19,950 nucleotides of DNA from Thermoplasmata archaeon (GTDB lineage Archaea; Thermoplasmatota; E2; DHVEG-1; B8-G13). The DNA lies in NCBI GenBank assembly GCA_021162485.1, contig JAGGYP010000083.1, forward strand, positions 1 through 19,950, in the 5' to 3' direction. The notes beneath the pieces are model-generated. The model ran no database searches and had not been told where the DNA came from. It worked only from the letters and a program-made list of their open reading frames with translations. The translations under genes and the position numbers were made by a program. Positions 1 to 7,362 of the stretch are shown here, in pieces (position 1 is the first letter of the stretch; each line of letters starts with the position of its first letter).

Positions 1-17
1 ATATATAACATAATAAT

Positions 18-212
18 ATGGACCCATTTGAAAATGAATTAACTAATATGATAAGAATGGCTTTATTAATAGCAGTTTCACTTGTTTGGAGTAGGTTTTT
101 TGATGAATTACTTGCTTATTTTCCATTTCCTGGATTGTTTGGTAAGATGATTTCAGCAGTGTTATTTACATTGATTTCAGTAATATTTCTAGTAACACTT
201 AAAAAAAGGTGA
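18..212 (+). CDS. Small membrane protein, 64 aa, unknown function
   Basis: I do not recognise a family. Residues 10-26 form a hydrophobic segment and residues 43-60 a second one that ends in the basic tail LKKR, so this should be a small two-span membrane protein. It opens a run of four plus-strand membrane-protein genes spaced by 15 nt or overlapping. The ATG lies only 17 nt from the window edge, so its promoter cannot be assessed, although the visible bases (atatataaca) are TATA-like. A 168-codon frame on the opposite strand is a shadow: the plus-strand frames here have proper membrane topology and ribosome-binding sites. A longer product starting outside the window is not excluded. Confidence 0.65.
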   Translation: MDPFENELTNMIRMALLIAVSLVWSRFFDELLAYFPFPGLFGKMISAVLFTLISVIFLVTLKKR

Positions 213-227
213 TCTAAAATAAAATGG

Positions 228-725
228 ATGATAATTGTAGCAATTTTTATATACTGTTTATTGGATGCATTAACAGGTTTTTTAATTTCTAAATCTCTAT
301 GGGCTTTAATCTCACCACATTTAAACATACTTTTTTGCATGGTTGGTAGTATGATGGTTTTGCCAATGATTAAAATAGGACCCATAAGTATTCCCGGTGG
401 TTTTGGTAGTGATGAAATTATGCTTGGTGCAATTATCTCTACTGTTTTAATCAAGTTGTTTTCAAATAAAATAAAAAATTCGGATAAACAATTATTGTAT
501 TTTCTTGTTGTTATATTTGCTGGTTTTCTATTGGGATTCATAATAATAAAAACAATTGGTATGATATTGGTCTCCCTGTCTGGTATAGATAATTGCCTTG
601 AACAAATTCCTGTTGTTGGCATAAAATGGAGTTGGTTTGATAGGGCTTTCTGGATATTAACTGCTGTTGCTTTAATTAATTTGATTATAACGGTGATTAG
701 GTTATGGAGAAAAATGAAACAGTAA
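228..725 (+). CDS. Polytopic membrane protein, 165 aa, unknown function
   Basis: No family is recognised. There are about four hydrophobic segments (roughly residues 2-20, 32-50, 85-110 and 140-160), and a glycine-rich stretch, PGGFGSDEIMLGA, lies between the second and third. This is an integral membrane protein without obvious catalytic motifs. The ATG at 228 was chosen because the overlapping ATG at 224 opens a frame that soon stops. A GGTGAT Shine-Dalgarno at 208-213 overlaps the stop of the preceding gene, which supports co-transcription. The 3' end overlaps the next gene by 22 nt and contains that gene's ribosome-binding site. It probably belongs to a complex with its three neighbours, but this is inferred only from gene order. 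Confidence 0.75.
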   Translation: MIIVAIFIYCLLDALTGFLISKSLWALISPHLNILFCMVGSMMVLPMIKIGPISIPGGFGSDEIMLGAIISTVLIKLFSNKIKNSDKQLLYFLVVIFAGFLLGFIIIKTIGMILVSLSGIDNCLEQIPVVGIKWSWFDRAFWILTAVALINLIITVIRLWRKMKQ

Positions 726-970
726 TTAATCTATTGATAAACGGTATTTCAAAAGCATATAAAATAGTGTATGGTTTCCCAAAGCAATTGCTTATATTCC
801 TTGTGTTTCTATTGGCTTTTTTGTTAATCATAATGGTGTTGCGTAATAAACAAGAAGATATTATAGTTAAAGTTGTTTGGACAATTATGGTTACTATTGC
901 AATTGCAGGTATAATTTTATTAATAAGTGGGTTTACAGTTAGTATGTCAAACTTAAACATAACAGGATGA
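704..970 (+). CDS. Small membrane protein, 88 aa, two TM segments
   Basis: Unrecognised protein with a short hydrophilic or amphipathic N-terminus (residues 1-25). Strongly hydrophobic segments at about 28-46 and 58-80 are separated by the basic loop RNKQEDIIVK. The start is well supported: a perfect GGTGAT Shine-Dalgarno at 692-697 lies six nt before the ATG, inside the end of the upstream gene. The stop codon overlaps the next start as ATGA (967-970), so translation is likely coupled to the HEWGH protein. The two-helix size and the coupling suggest a partner or chaperone subunit of that protein, which is inference. Confidence 0.75.
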   Translation: MEKNETVINLLINGISKAYKIVYGFPKQLLIFLVFLLAFLLIIMVLRNKQEDIIVKVVWTIMVTIAIAGIILLISGFTVSMSNLNITG

Positions 971-1443
971 TAAATATGTCAAAGATGATTTTAAACATAA
1001 TTTTAGCAATTTTATTAGCATATTTGCTGACAAACATAATCTCTTTACCTCTTTTGATACTTCATGAATGGGGACATGCAATTATTGGATCAATATTTGG
1101 ATGTAAAGTTGAATATATATCATATGAATTTGGCATAAGATTTATGTTTAAATACATACCATTTTATACATATAGTGGCAAAACTTATTTAGTTGGATGC
1201 AAACCAAATTTCTTTGTTATGTTTGCAGGATTTGGATTTTCATTAATAATTGTGTTTTTAATATCAATGATTAAAAAACCATTTTCTTATTTAGCATTTC
1301 CAACATTTATGCTTTGTTTTATGTCTGCATCAGTTGATTTCATAGAAATAGGATTTCCAAGTTTCATATTTAATCAATATGTCATGTTGTTTCTATACAT
1401 TTTATCATATATTCCCTTTGTGGAGGGCATTAGTAAGTATTAA
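967..1443 (+). CDS. Putative membrane metalloprotease (M50/site-2-protease-like), 158 aa
   Basis: Residues 33-37 read HEWGH inside a hydrophobic stretch (LLILHEWGHAIIGSIFGCKV). This is the HExxH zinc motif placed as in M50-type intramembrane peptidases, where a G-C-K/V turn often follows. About four hydrophobic segments are visible (6-28, 30-45, 82-100 and 107-150). Asp124, in SASVDF within a later hydrophobic segment, is the best candidate for the third metal ligand. The canonical NPDG or LDG signature is absent, so activity and exact family are unproven. Family members cut substrates within the membrane, often anti-sigma-like or signal proteins. Start: ATGA overlap with the previous gene; an in-frame ATG at 976 is an alternative. 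It is the last gene of the plus-strand membrane cluster. Confidence 0.7.
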   Translation: MINMSKMILNIILAILLAYLLTNIISLPLLILHEWGHAIIGSIFGCKVEYISYEFGIRFMFKYIPFYTYSGKTYLVGCKPNFFVMFAGFGFSLIIVFLISMIKKPFSYLAFPTFMLCFMSASVDFIEIGFPSFIFNQYVMLFLYILSYIPFVEGISKY

Positions 1444-1461
1444 TATTATAATATGAAAAAG

Positions 1462-1470
1462 TTTATAAAT
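1462..1470 (+). promoter_or_regulatory. TATA-like box for the RHH-like gene
   Basis: TTTATAAAT is centred about 26 nt upstream of the ATG at 1492. This is the spacing expected for a leaderless archaeal transcript and is the main reason for preferring the start at 1492 over the ATG at 1453, which would place the box inside the coding region. Confidence 0.5.
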
Positions 1471-1491
1471 AATATTTGCATAAAAATAAAT

Positions 1492-1674
1492 ATGAGCATA
1501 TTTAGTAAAGATAAAGAAAAGGAAGTTGTTGTTAGAAGAAAAGCCCCTATTCTTATTAGTGATGATACCAGAAAATACCTATTGAGAAAGAAGATTGATA
1601 TGGGATTTAGAAGTATTGATGAAGTCATAAATTATCTTATTGAATTTGAAAAAGATAGAGTTAATAAATCATAA
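1492..1674 (+). CDS. Small ribbon-helix-helix-like DNA-binding protein, 60 aa
   Basis: After a basic N-terminus (FSKDKEKEVVVRRK) comes a short strand-like segment, APILIS. Two helices follow (DDTRKYLLRKKIDMG and SIDEVINYLIEFEKDR), separated by FR. This is the layout of ribbon-helix-helix proteins of the MetJ/Arc and antitoxin type, where the strand contacts DNA and the SxDEVIxxLI helix packs the dimer. A longer frame begins at 1453, but a TATA box at 1462-1470 and the leaderless spacing favour the start used here. No neighbouring gene looks like a classical toxin; the protein converges with the ParB-fold gene, overlapping it by six bases. A transcriptional repressor of the element is the likeliest role, with moderate confidence. 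Confidence 0.7.
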   Translation: MSIFSKDKEKEVVVRRKAPILISDDTRKYLLRKKIDMGFRSIDEVINYLIEFEKDRVNKS

Positions 1675-2124
1675 ATAAGTAGTCCTTGGTCTTAGTGATA
1701 TTGGGGTTTTAACCCTAGTTATATCTATATACCCATAGTCTTTATTCCTGTAAAATATTATAACAGGGACTTTTTTGCATATATTAAGTTCTTTACATGC
1801 AATAGCCCTATGTCTGCCTTCATGGTCAAGGACAACACCACTTTCATAATCAATATCTAAAAATAGTGGATCAAGTGGTATGTTGTTCTTAATTTTTGAT
1901 TTTAATTCTTTAACTTTGCTCCTGCTTATGACTCCTGGTCCAATAGGTACTAATGATAGAAATTCATCTGGATTCATGGAAATGTGTTTTTGTGATTGTG
2001 GTTTATTATTGAATAAGTAATATGCATAATCCATTGGATAACCATCAACAACACAAACATTGTTTTTTATTTCACCGCCAAACTCTTTACATATTTCTTT
2101 ATAACTTTTTGGTTTAATATACAT
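1669..2124 (-). CDS. ParB/sulfiredoxin-fold domain protein, 151 aa
   Basis: Residues 99-124 contain LDHEGRHRAIACKEL followed by KKVPVIIFY. The GRHRAxA signature and the following hydrophobic strand are typical of the ParB N-terminal (ParB/Srx-like) domain, where the GxxRxxA element binds a nucleotide. The approach PLDPLFLDIDYESGVVL also fits the family's x-P-hhh-D layout. No ParB helix-turn-helix or dimer domain is present, and no ParA gene is nearby. This is therefore an orphan ParB-fold protein of the sort common on viruses and plasmids, possibly a nucleotide-dependent regulator, nuclease or modifying enzyme. A TATA-like stretch about 25 nt upstream supports a leaderless start. It converges with the RHH-like gene and is divergent from the TM2-like gene. 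Confidence 0.75.
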   Translation of the reverse strand: MYIKPKSYKEICKEFGGEIKNNVCVVDGYPMDYAYYLFNNKPQSQKHISMNPDEFLSLVPIGPGVISRSKVKELKSKIKNNIPLDPLFLDIDYESGVVLDHEGRHRAIACKELNICKKVPVIIFYRNKDYGYIDITRVKTPISLRPRTTYL

Positions 2125-2140
2125 AATTATTGATATTTGT

Positions 2141-2155
2141 TTTATGTTTATTAAC
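2141..2155 (-). promoter_or_regulatory. TATA-like element for the ParB-fold gene
   Basis: On the minus strand this reads GTTAATAAACATAAA, centred about 25 nt before the ATG at 2124. The AT-rich background makes single boxes weak evidence; spacing to the start codon is the support. Confidence 0.35.
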
Positions 2156-2179
2156 CTTATGTAAATATTAAACGATAAT

Positions 2180-2190
2180 TTTATATATAC
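2180..2190 (+). promoter_or_regulatory. TATA box for the TM2-like gene
   Basis: TTTATATATAC is centred about 27 nt before the ATG at 2212, with no Shine-Dalgarno between, as expected for a leaderless archaeal mRNA. It forms a divergent promoter pair with the ParB-fold gene in an 87-bp intergenic region. Confidence 0.5.
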
Positions 2191-2211
2191 CTATAAACTA
2201 TATTTTAATAA

Positions 2212-2463
2212 ATGTCAGAAAAAAATAAAAAACCAAGTCAGACTATAGCAGTATTATCTTTTTTACTAAATATATTTTTTGTACCTGGAGTAGGAAGTTT
2301 GGTTGGCGGTAGAACTGTTGAGGGAATTATGCAATTACTTTTATCCTTTATGGCAATTTCATTATTCCTTTTAAAAAGAATTTTAATAGGAATCACTATT
2401 TATTTTATTGTGTGGGTATGGGCTTTGGTAACAGGTATTCTAATAATCAAGGAATCAGAATAA
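2212..2463 (+). CDS. TM2-like small membrane protein, 83 aa
   Basis: The protein has a polar start (MSEKNKKPSQT) and a first hydrophobic segment (11-27). A short turn rich in Gly and basic residues (PGVGSLVGGRTVEGIMQL) leads to a second hydrophobic block and a final segment ending VWALVTGILIIKESE. The order helix, GxGxxxxGxxxxGIxQL, helix, W-x-L-x-x-G matches the TM2 domain family of small two-to-three-helix membrane proteins, whose biochemical role is poorly defined. It is longer than the minimal domain because of an inserted hydrophobic and basic segment (LLKRILIGIT). It stands alone behind its own promoter, and a T-run follows the stop. Confidence 0.65.
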   Translation: MSEKNKKPSQTIAVLSFLLNIFFVPGVGSLVGGRTVEGIMQLLLSFMAISLFLLKRILIGITIYFIVWVWALVTGILIIKESE

Positions 2464-2485
2464 TTTTTTAATAATGTATTTTGTT
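2464..2485 (+). terminator. T-run terminator after the TM2-like gene
   Basis: TTTTTT directly follows the TAA stop, and further T-rich sequence follows it. Archaeal RNA polymerase commonly terminates at such U-tracts. The site lies between two convergent genes. Confidence 0.35.
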
Positions 2486-2921
2486 AAGATATTCTAACTG
2501 GAAAATATGTTTGGCTGGTATATGACTTAAATATATATAGTAGGATTATTGAAGACAAGTAACAAAAGAATGTTATGATTGCTCCAAAAACCTTACCTCT
2601 TGGTTTTGTTGCTTCTTTCATTGTACTTATACCAGCACCTAACAACAAACCTATGAATGGATATATTATAAATAAATGTGGGCATATTCTATTTTCAGAG
2701 AATACTCTTATTGTTTCTGATGTTATTACACATCCTATTCCTGTTAATACACCAAAAATAGCACCAAATTCAATATTTGAATAATAGATATAAAATATTA
2801 CACTAATCAAAATAACTTCTATTGTGCTTATGTATAATTCATCTATGTTTATATACATGTTTATAGGTATGACTATTAAACAAACAAGCATTCCCCAAAT
2901 TAAACTTATTAAGGCTCTCAT
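2484..2921 (-). CDS. Polytopic membrane protein, 145 aa, unknown function
   Basis: Unrecognised protein with four to five hydrophobic segments (roughly 4-22, 30-46, 52-68, 84-98 and 112-132). The segment containing FGAIFGVLTGIGCVI is glycine-rich, and a KEATKPRGK basic loop lies near residue 105. The start overlaps the stop of the 1269-aa surface protein as ATGA on the minus strand (2921-2918), so the two are almost certainly co-translated. The protein may anchor, chaperone or regulate the large surface protein. No catalytic motif is visible. Confidence 0.75.
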   Translation of the reverse strand: MRALISLIWGMLVCLIVIPINMYINIDELYISTIEVILISVIFYIYYSNIEFGAIFGVLTGIGCVITSETIRVFSENRICPHLFIIYPFIGLLLGAGISTMKEATKPRGKVFGAIITFFCYLSSIILLYIFKSYTSQTYFPVRIS

Positions 2922-5900
2922 TCTTCAACAGTTTTTTGTGATTTAAAATATCCATAAGCAAGACTGCCCAATATTGTTATTACACAGACAAGTATTAATA
3001 AAATTACTCCAAAGTATTCTGTTATTCCATATATTGAATATGGTAATGGATATATTTCATATAAAAGTTTTCTAATTGGAGATATTAGTGTTTGTACTGC
3101 TGAAATCTTTATGTTGTTAACTATTGATGTTACATATGAAGTTATAAAACTTATTGTTTCTGATAAATTAATTGAACTAACAACTCTTATTACTGTTGTT
3201 AATAGTGAAGTCATTTTTTCTGACATTAAAACAGAACTTGTTATTGATATTACTCCTCCATATGTTACTTCTATTAAGGGTTTTAATATTAAACTTGAAA
3301 TTATGTCAATGATATGTATATGGTATATTGTAAAATTATATGGTGTTATTGATGAAGAACAGAGACCATGAGAGTCACATAAAGTTATGTTTATTCTATA
3401 CTTGCCTGTTGGATATTGTGAAAAGTTTACTTCATATTTAAATGTATACTGATAATTGTTTCCAGTAAGATTTGTTGCAATTGTTGAATTTATGCTTCCA
3501 TTTGTATTGCAAAGATATACTGTTGCATTAAAGGGATCAAAATCTGGATCTCCTATTGTAAGCCATGTTATGTTATACAAACCATTTATTGTTTCATTTT
3601 CAGTTGGTGAAATTATTAATGGTTCATCTGGTGGGTGATTTACTTTATCAAGTGAATCATACTGTATTGTTGAATTTCCACAATTGTTTTCATTATCACA
3701 TGCATAAACATAGTACATAATTTTATCTCTCTCTGGTTGAACTGTTATAAAGTAAAAGTCAGGTGTGTAATTAGTCATACTCCAGGTTGATCCACTATCT
3801 GTTGAAATCCATGAATTATTGAAATTGCTGAAATTAATATATTGATTTATTTGATCATCCGCATAGTGTAATCTAAAAGATTCTACATTTGGCACTAATG
3901 TTCTTAAAACAATATATGCTTCATCTGTGACCTTTAAATTTGCAATTTCACCATCTTTTATATAAAATGTTTTTTGTATGTAACTTGATTGATTTATTGT
4001 TATTAAACTTCTATTATCATCTGAATCTATCTTCTCAATATAAACACAATTATCATTGCTAACTGGATTTCCATTAACATAAGAGGAATTGCAAAAGTAT
4101 AACTCAAGCGGTCTTGTATTTGGTGTAATATCAGGATCTATATTTAAACTAATATATATTGTATAATTTTCTTCAGTATAATTATATAACATTTTTGGAT
4201 AAAACCTTATTTTTAGCCAACTATTTTTGTTTATGTTTATATACTGATTTGTTTTATTTTCTGCTGTCAAATATAATTTATCAAATGGAAATATTTGTGG
4301 CATTAGCATTTGAGCAGAGAAGAATGTTACATTTACTGTTTTATAAACATCATCACTTCCAGTAAAGTTAAATTGAAGTGTTGAATTATCATAACCTGCA
4401 AAAGTCCAAATGTCATTTGGACTTTCTTTAAATACAACATAATCAAACCAGTAACTCATGTTCCTGTTATCTGCTCTTCTCATGTCTGGTTGTAATTCAC
4501 TTGCTGGGTATCTCCAAGACCAATTATAGTGGAAGAAGTCAGATGTTAATGTATGATTTACTCCTTGAAAAAATGCTATTCTACTCATATTTATTCCACT
4601 TGCATCTGATATATTGAATTGTATTATCACATGTTCTGTTGAAGATTCATTTAAGTTTGCTGGTGTTTGTGAAATAAATGTTATTGTTGGAGGATTTTTA
4701 TCTATTGCATAAAATGTTGTTGTGTTTGATGACCATTGATTATAACTATCATTTGTATATATATTTATAGTCCATGTTCCAGATCGTATATCAAGTGGCA
4801 ATGTATAGTTGTATTCATAAACATATCCATCACTTATTGTTGAAATGTTTGTCATACTCTCATTGTTTATAATTATGTTTGATGAATTATCAATTATGCT
4901 TATTAATACGCTATCTATATCACTTGCACCATCAGGATCTGTAACATTTACTCTTATAATAATATTACTTCCACTACTAAAATTTGTTTTTTCAACATAA
5001 CTTGAATTATATGTTATTGGTTCATAAACAACAGGAGGCACATTTGAAATTTCTTCACTTCCTATTGAATAACTTGGTTCAGGAGAGGCATATTTTCCAT
5101 AAATAATATCATCAAAATCGTGAGTTCCATCGTTTGTTGTTAATACAATTTTTCCATTTGAATAATCAACATATAAATCTGTCCAACTAGATGTTTGCGA
5201 GTAACCGCTTGTCATATTTGTTATTTTTACAGTTTGGCTGTCTGCTGTTTGATACCATTCTACCAAAAACCATGTGTTTAAGTATGCAACACCTGACATC
5301 ATTCTGTGTGCTGTATTATCCCAACTAACATCTTGATCTCTTATTGTAAAATAATTATCTGCTGAAGAGTATGTTCTAAAAAGTATGTTGTTCCAGGTTG
5401 TAGAATCATCATTGTTTGAATATAAGAAAGTGTATGCGATATCTCGTCCACTACCAGACGAATGACTTCTCACTTTTACTTTTAAAAACCATTCATCATT
5501 TTTACATGGATTTATTAAAGATCGTATTTTTGCTGAAGCCCCTGAAATAGAATGTAAATAACCGTTTTCTTCAGCCCAAGAACCAGCAGTTACTTGCCAT
5601 TTGTCAGTAAAAACACCATCTTCAAAATCATCATAAAAATCAAAGGTTGCTGTTGCATTGCTTTCACTTGATGCACTTGGATTTCCATAATACATATAAA
5701 TAGTTGTTCCACTTGATGATATATTTGTTTTTACCCAAACATAAGCCCATTCCTCATTAGATTTATCTTCAATCCAATAAGATAACTCATTGCCATCAGA
5801 ATCTGCAAATCTTAAATCTGAAAAATCTCCATTCATATGTGTATTGTAAGTTATGTTAAATGCAATTTGATAATCTGTCAAATCTGAAGCAGAAGTTATG

Positions 5901-6727
5901 TTAATTGGTTTTCTATAAAGCCAAGAAGAATTCCACCAGGGATGATGGTATTCCAATGTATTATAATCATACACTCCTAAAAGACCAGAACTTCCCCAGC
6001 CACTTTCACTTTTTGTTATTGGTACTTCAAACTCTAATCTAAATTTTTTTATTTCTTTTGATTTAAACAATATAGGTGATCTATGTTTAATTGACAATGT
6101 TTTTACATCTCCTCTTTTAAGGAAACCTTTTTCAGATGTAATTCTTGAATAAAATTTTTTATAAATACCATAATCTGTATTTCTCTTCCATGAATAAACT
6201 TTCTTTATTTTAGTGCCATTTTGTATTTTAACTCTTTCAATGCACCTATATGCACTGTTATTAATTTGTATACATGATTTAGGTATTGTTATGTTGCATG
6301 CAAATGATGTTTTATTAGTTTTGTTTTCATCTGTACTTATGTTATTTTCATTTATACTTGATAAACTTCCTTTTGAATTCAAATTTTTATCTTCAATAAA
6401 GTGAATTACTGTCTTGTTAACATAAACAAAATTAGGAACTTCTTTTGTTGTTTGTACCAACTCATATAACTTTACATTTTTTACTTTATCAATATTGAAG
6501 TTTGTTTGTTGAAATATAAAACCTAAATTTAGATATTTATCATAATCTTTAGTATTTTGAATTTCTATTTCATATACTTTTTTTGATATACCATTCTTAA
6601 CAAGTTTAAAAGTAGCATTAAAATCACCATTTGAATAGTTAGATGCATTTGCATATTTCATATATAAAATTGGAATTAAAATAAGAAAAATAAATATTGC
6701 AGTTGTCCTTATTGTAGATTTCTTCAT
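2918..6727 (-). CDS. Giant membrane-anchored surface protein (DUF2341, lectin-like and Ig-like regions), 1269 aa
   Basis: A signal peptide or anchor occupies residues 1-28. Residues 29-260 form a beta-rich region with a few Cys. Residues 264-355 carry the DUF2341 hallmark (WWNSSWLYRKPINI, then SDLRFADSDG, then TTIYMYYGNP). Residues 363-550 (YDDFEDGVFTDKW onward) look like a concanavalin A/LamG-type jelly roll. Ig- or cadherin-like repeats follow, with PPVVYEP and VTDPDG near 563-600, PPTITF near 680, and PDEPLIISPTENETINGLYN near 1060-1080. Asn-X-Ser/Thr sequons are very abundant. A hydrophobic segment near 1230-1255 followed by a short tail (YFKSQKTVEE) anchors the C-terminus. DUF2341 and lectin-like modules are known in archaeal surface and viral proteins, so a spike, adhesin or receptor-binding role is inferred. 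It has its own promoter and is coupled to the next membrane gene. Confidence 0.85.
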   Translation of the reverse strand: MKKSTIRTTAIFIFLILIPILYMKYANASNYSNGDFNATFKLVKNGISKKVYEIEIQNTKDYDKYLNLGFIFQQTNFNIDKVKNVKLYELVQTTKEVPNFVYVNKTVIHFIEDKNLNSKGSLSSINENNISTDENKTNKTSFACNITIPKSCIQINNSAYRCIERVKIQNGTKIKKVYSWKRNTDYGIYKKFYSRITSEKGFLKRGDVKTLSIKHRSPILFKSKEIKKFRLEFEVPITKSESGWGSSGLLGVYDYNTLEYHHPWWNSSWLYRKPINITSASDLTDYQIAFNITYNTHMNGDFSDLRFADSDGNELSYWIEDKSNEEWAYVWVKTNISSSGTTIYMYYGNPSASSESNATATFDFYDDFEDGVFTDKWQVTAGSWAEENGYLHSISGASAKIRSLINPCKNDEWFLKVKVRSHSSGSGRDIAYTFLYSNNDDSTTWNNILFRTYSSADNYFTIRDQDVSWDNTAHRMMSGVAYLNTWFLVEWYQTADSQTVKITNMTSGYSQTSSWTDLYVDYSNGKIVLTTNDGTHDFDDIIYGKYASPEPSYSIGSEEISNVPPVVYEPITYNSSYVEKTNFSSGSNIIIRVNVTDPDGASDIDSVLISIIDNSSNIIINNESMTNISTISDGYVYEYNYTLPLDIRSGTWTINIYTNDSYNQWSSNTTTFYAIDKNPPTITFISQTPANLNESSTEHVIIQFNISDASGINMSRIAFFQGVNHTLTSDFFHYNWSWRYPASELQPDMRRADNRNMSYWFDYVVFKESPNDIWTFAGYDNSTLQFNFTGSDDVYKTVNVTFFSAQMLMPQIFPFDKLYLTAENKTNQYININKNSWLKIRFYPKMLYNYTEENYTIYISLNIDPDITPNTRPLELYFCNSSYVNGNPVSNDNCVYIEKIDSDDNRSLITINQSSYIQKTFYIKDGEIANLKVTDEAYIVLRTLVPNVESFRLHYADDQINQYINFSNFNNSWISTDSGSTWSMTNYTPDFYFITVQPERDKIMYYVYACDNENNCGNSTIQYDSLDKVNHPPDEPLIISPTENETINGLYNITWLTIGDPDFDPFNATVYLCNTNGSINSTIATNLTGNNYQYTFKYEVNFSQYPTGKYRINITLCDSHGLCSSSITPYNFTIYHIHIIDIISSLILKPLIEVTYGGVISITSSVLMSEKMTSLLTTVIRVVSSINLSETISFITSYVTSIVNNIKISAVQTLISPIRKLLYEIYPLPYSIYGITEYFGVILLILVCVITILGSLAYGYFKSQKTVEE
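4401..4425. repeat. 25-bp perfect odd-length palindrome inside the 1269-aa gene
   Basis: AAAGTCCAAATG at 4401-4412, one T, then CATTTGGACTTT at 4414-4425: 12-bp arms that are exact reverse complements. It lies inside coding sequence (the ESPNDIWTF region). It could form a tight cruciform or act as a binding or nuclease site. Its function is unknown. Confidence 0.85.
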
Positions 6728-6741
6728 ATGCTTACATTACT

Positions 6742-6757
6742 ATTTTTAAATATTAAA
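6742..6757 (-). promoter_or_regulatory. TATA-like region before the 1269-aa gene
   Basis: On the minus strand this reads TTTAATATTTAAAAAT, 15-30 nt upstream of the ATG at 6727. There is no Shine-Dalgarno, so a leaderless start is likely. It lies in the 41-bp gap after the preceding gene. Confidence 0.4.
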
Positions 6758-6768
6758 GTTTTACTAAA

Positions 6769-7323
6769 CTAACTCTCTGAAACTGCTATATTCCAATTTA
6801 TTTGTATTTGATCGTTGCTATATACTATTCTTGTTCCAAAGTTATGTCCAGCGAATATTGTTCCACCAGAAGAAGCATTGAATAGTGCTGTTGTATTTAT
6901 TGGTACACCATCACATGTAGAAGTCCATGTTTTGCTTATGTTCCAATTTCCAACCCCATTACTTGTATATGTTCCTTCTGCTCTTGTCAAACCACAATTA
7001 GTTATTTCATTATTAAGAGAAGTGGATGTGCTTGTTGGAGCAGTTCCATTTCCCAAAGCAATGTATTTTACTGCATCAGATGATATTCCAGTTCCCAATA
7101 GGTATTTTATATGATTTAAACCACTTTCTGTAATTACATTACTACTGCAACCAACATTGTCTATTGTTCCATCTGCTCTTAATATCCTAACACACACTGT
7201 TGCTTTATAATTTATAGGTGATGTTATCTGATTTCCACTGCTACCTAAATTATCAACACTTATTATTATTGGAAAACTAAAAACAACTAATGCAATCAAT
7301 ATAATTAAAATCTTTCTTTTCAT
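6769..7323 (-). CDS. Secreted tail-fibre/tip-like structural protein, 184 aa
   Basis: A signal peptide (MKRKILIILIALVVFSFPIIIS) precedes an extracellular domain. Two blocks match a recurring virion pattern. The first is GLNHIKYLLGTG, then VKYIALGNGTAPTSTSTSLN plus NEI. The second is NTTALFNASSGGTIFAGHNF, then a closing IQINWNIAVS. Phage fibre and tip-region proteins frequently show the same order: G-L-x-x-L, y-I-A-l-G-t-G-T-x-P-x-x-x-x-T-x-L-x-x-E, then GLF-N-A-x-x-G-G-x-x-A-R-x-x-F, and a final I-x-W-x-I. The similarity is recalled rather than computed. Four Cys could form disulfides. A clear TATA box gives it its own leaderless promoter. It sits between the two giant surface genes, consistent with an appendage or spike component. 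Confidence 0.75.
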   Translation of the reverse strand: MKRKILIILIALVVFSFPIIISVDNLGSSGNQITSPINYKATVCVRILRADGTIDNVGCSSNVITESGLNHIKYLLGTGISSDAVKYIALGNGTAPTSTSTSLNNEITNCGLTRAEGTYTSNGVGNWNISKTWTSTCDGVPINTTALFNASSGGTIFAGHNFGTRIVYSNDQIQINWNIAVSES

Positions 7324-7340
7324 TATACATTTAAATATAC

Positions 7341-7353
7341 TTTATATATAAAA
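7341..7353 (-). promoter_or_regulatory. TATA box for the tail-fibre-like gene
   Basis: On the minus strand this reads TTTTTATATATAAA, centred about 24 nt before the ATG at 7323. No Shine-Dalgarno is present, so the mRNA is probably leaderless. The box lies just upstream of the start within the 39-bp gap that follows the 1316-aa gene. Confidence 0.5.
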
Positions 7354-7362
7354 AATTATCGC

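Noticed and set aside
116..622. 168-codon open frame on the minus strand
   Set aside because: It lies antisense to two plus-strand genes that form a coupled membrane-protein operon with GGTGAT sites; the minus frame has no ribosome-binding or promoter support and an incoherent composition.
1453..1491. Upstream ATG extending the RHH-like protein by 13 residues
   Set aside because: The extension contains the TATA box that fits the ATG at 1492 at exactly leaderless spacing.
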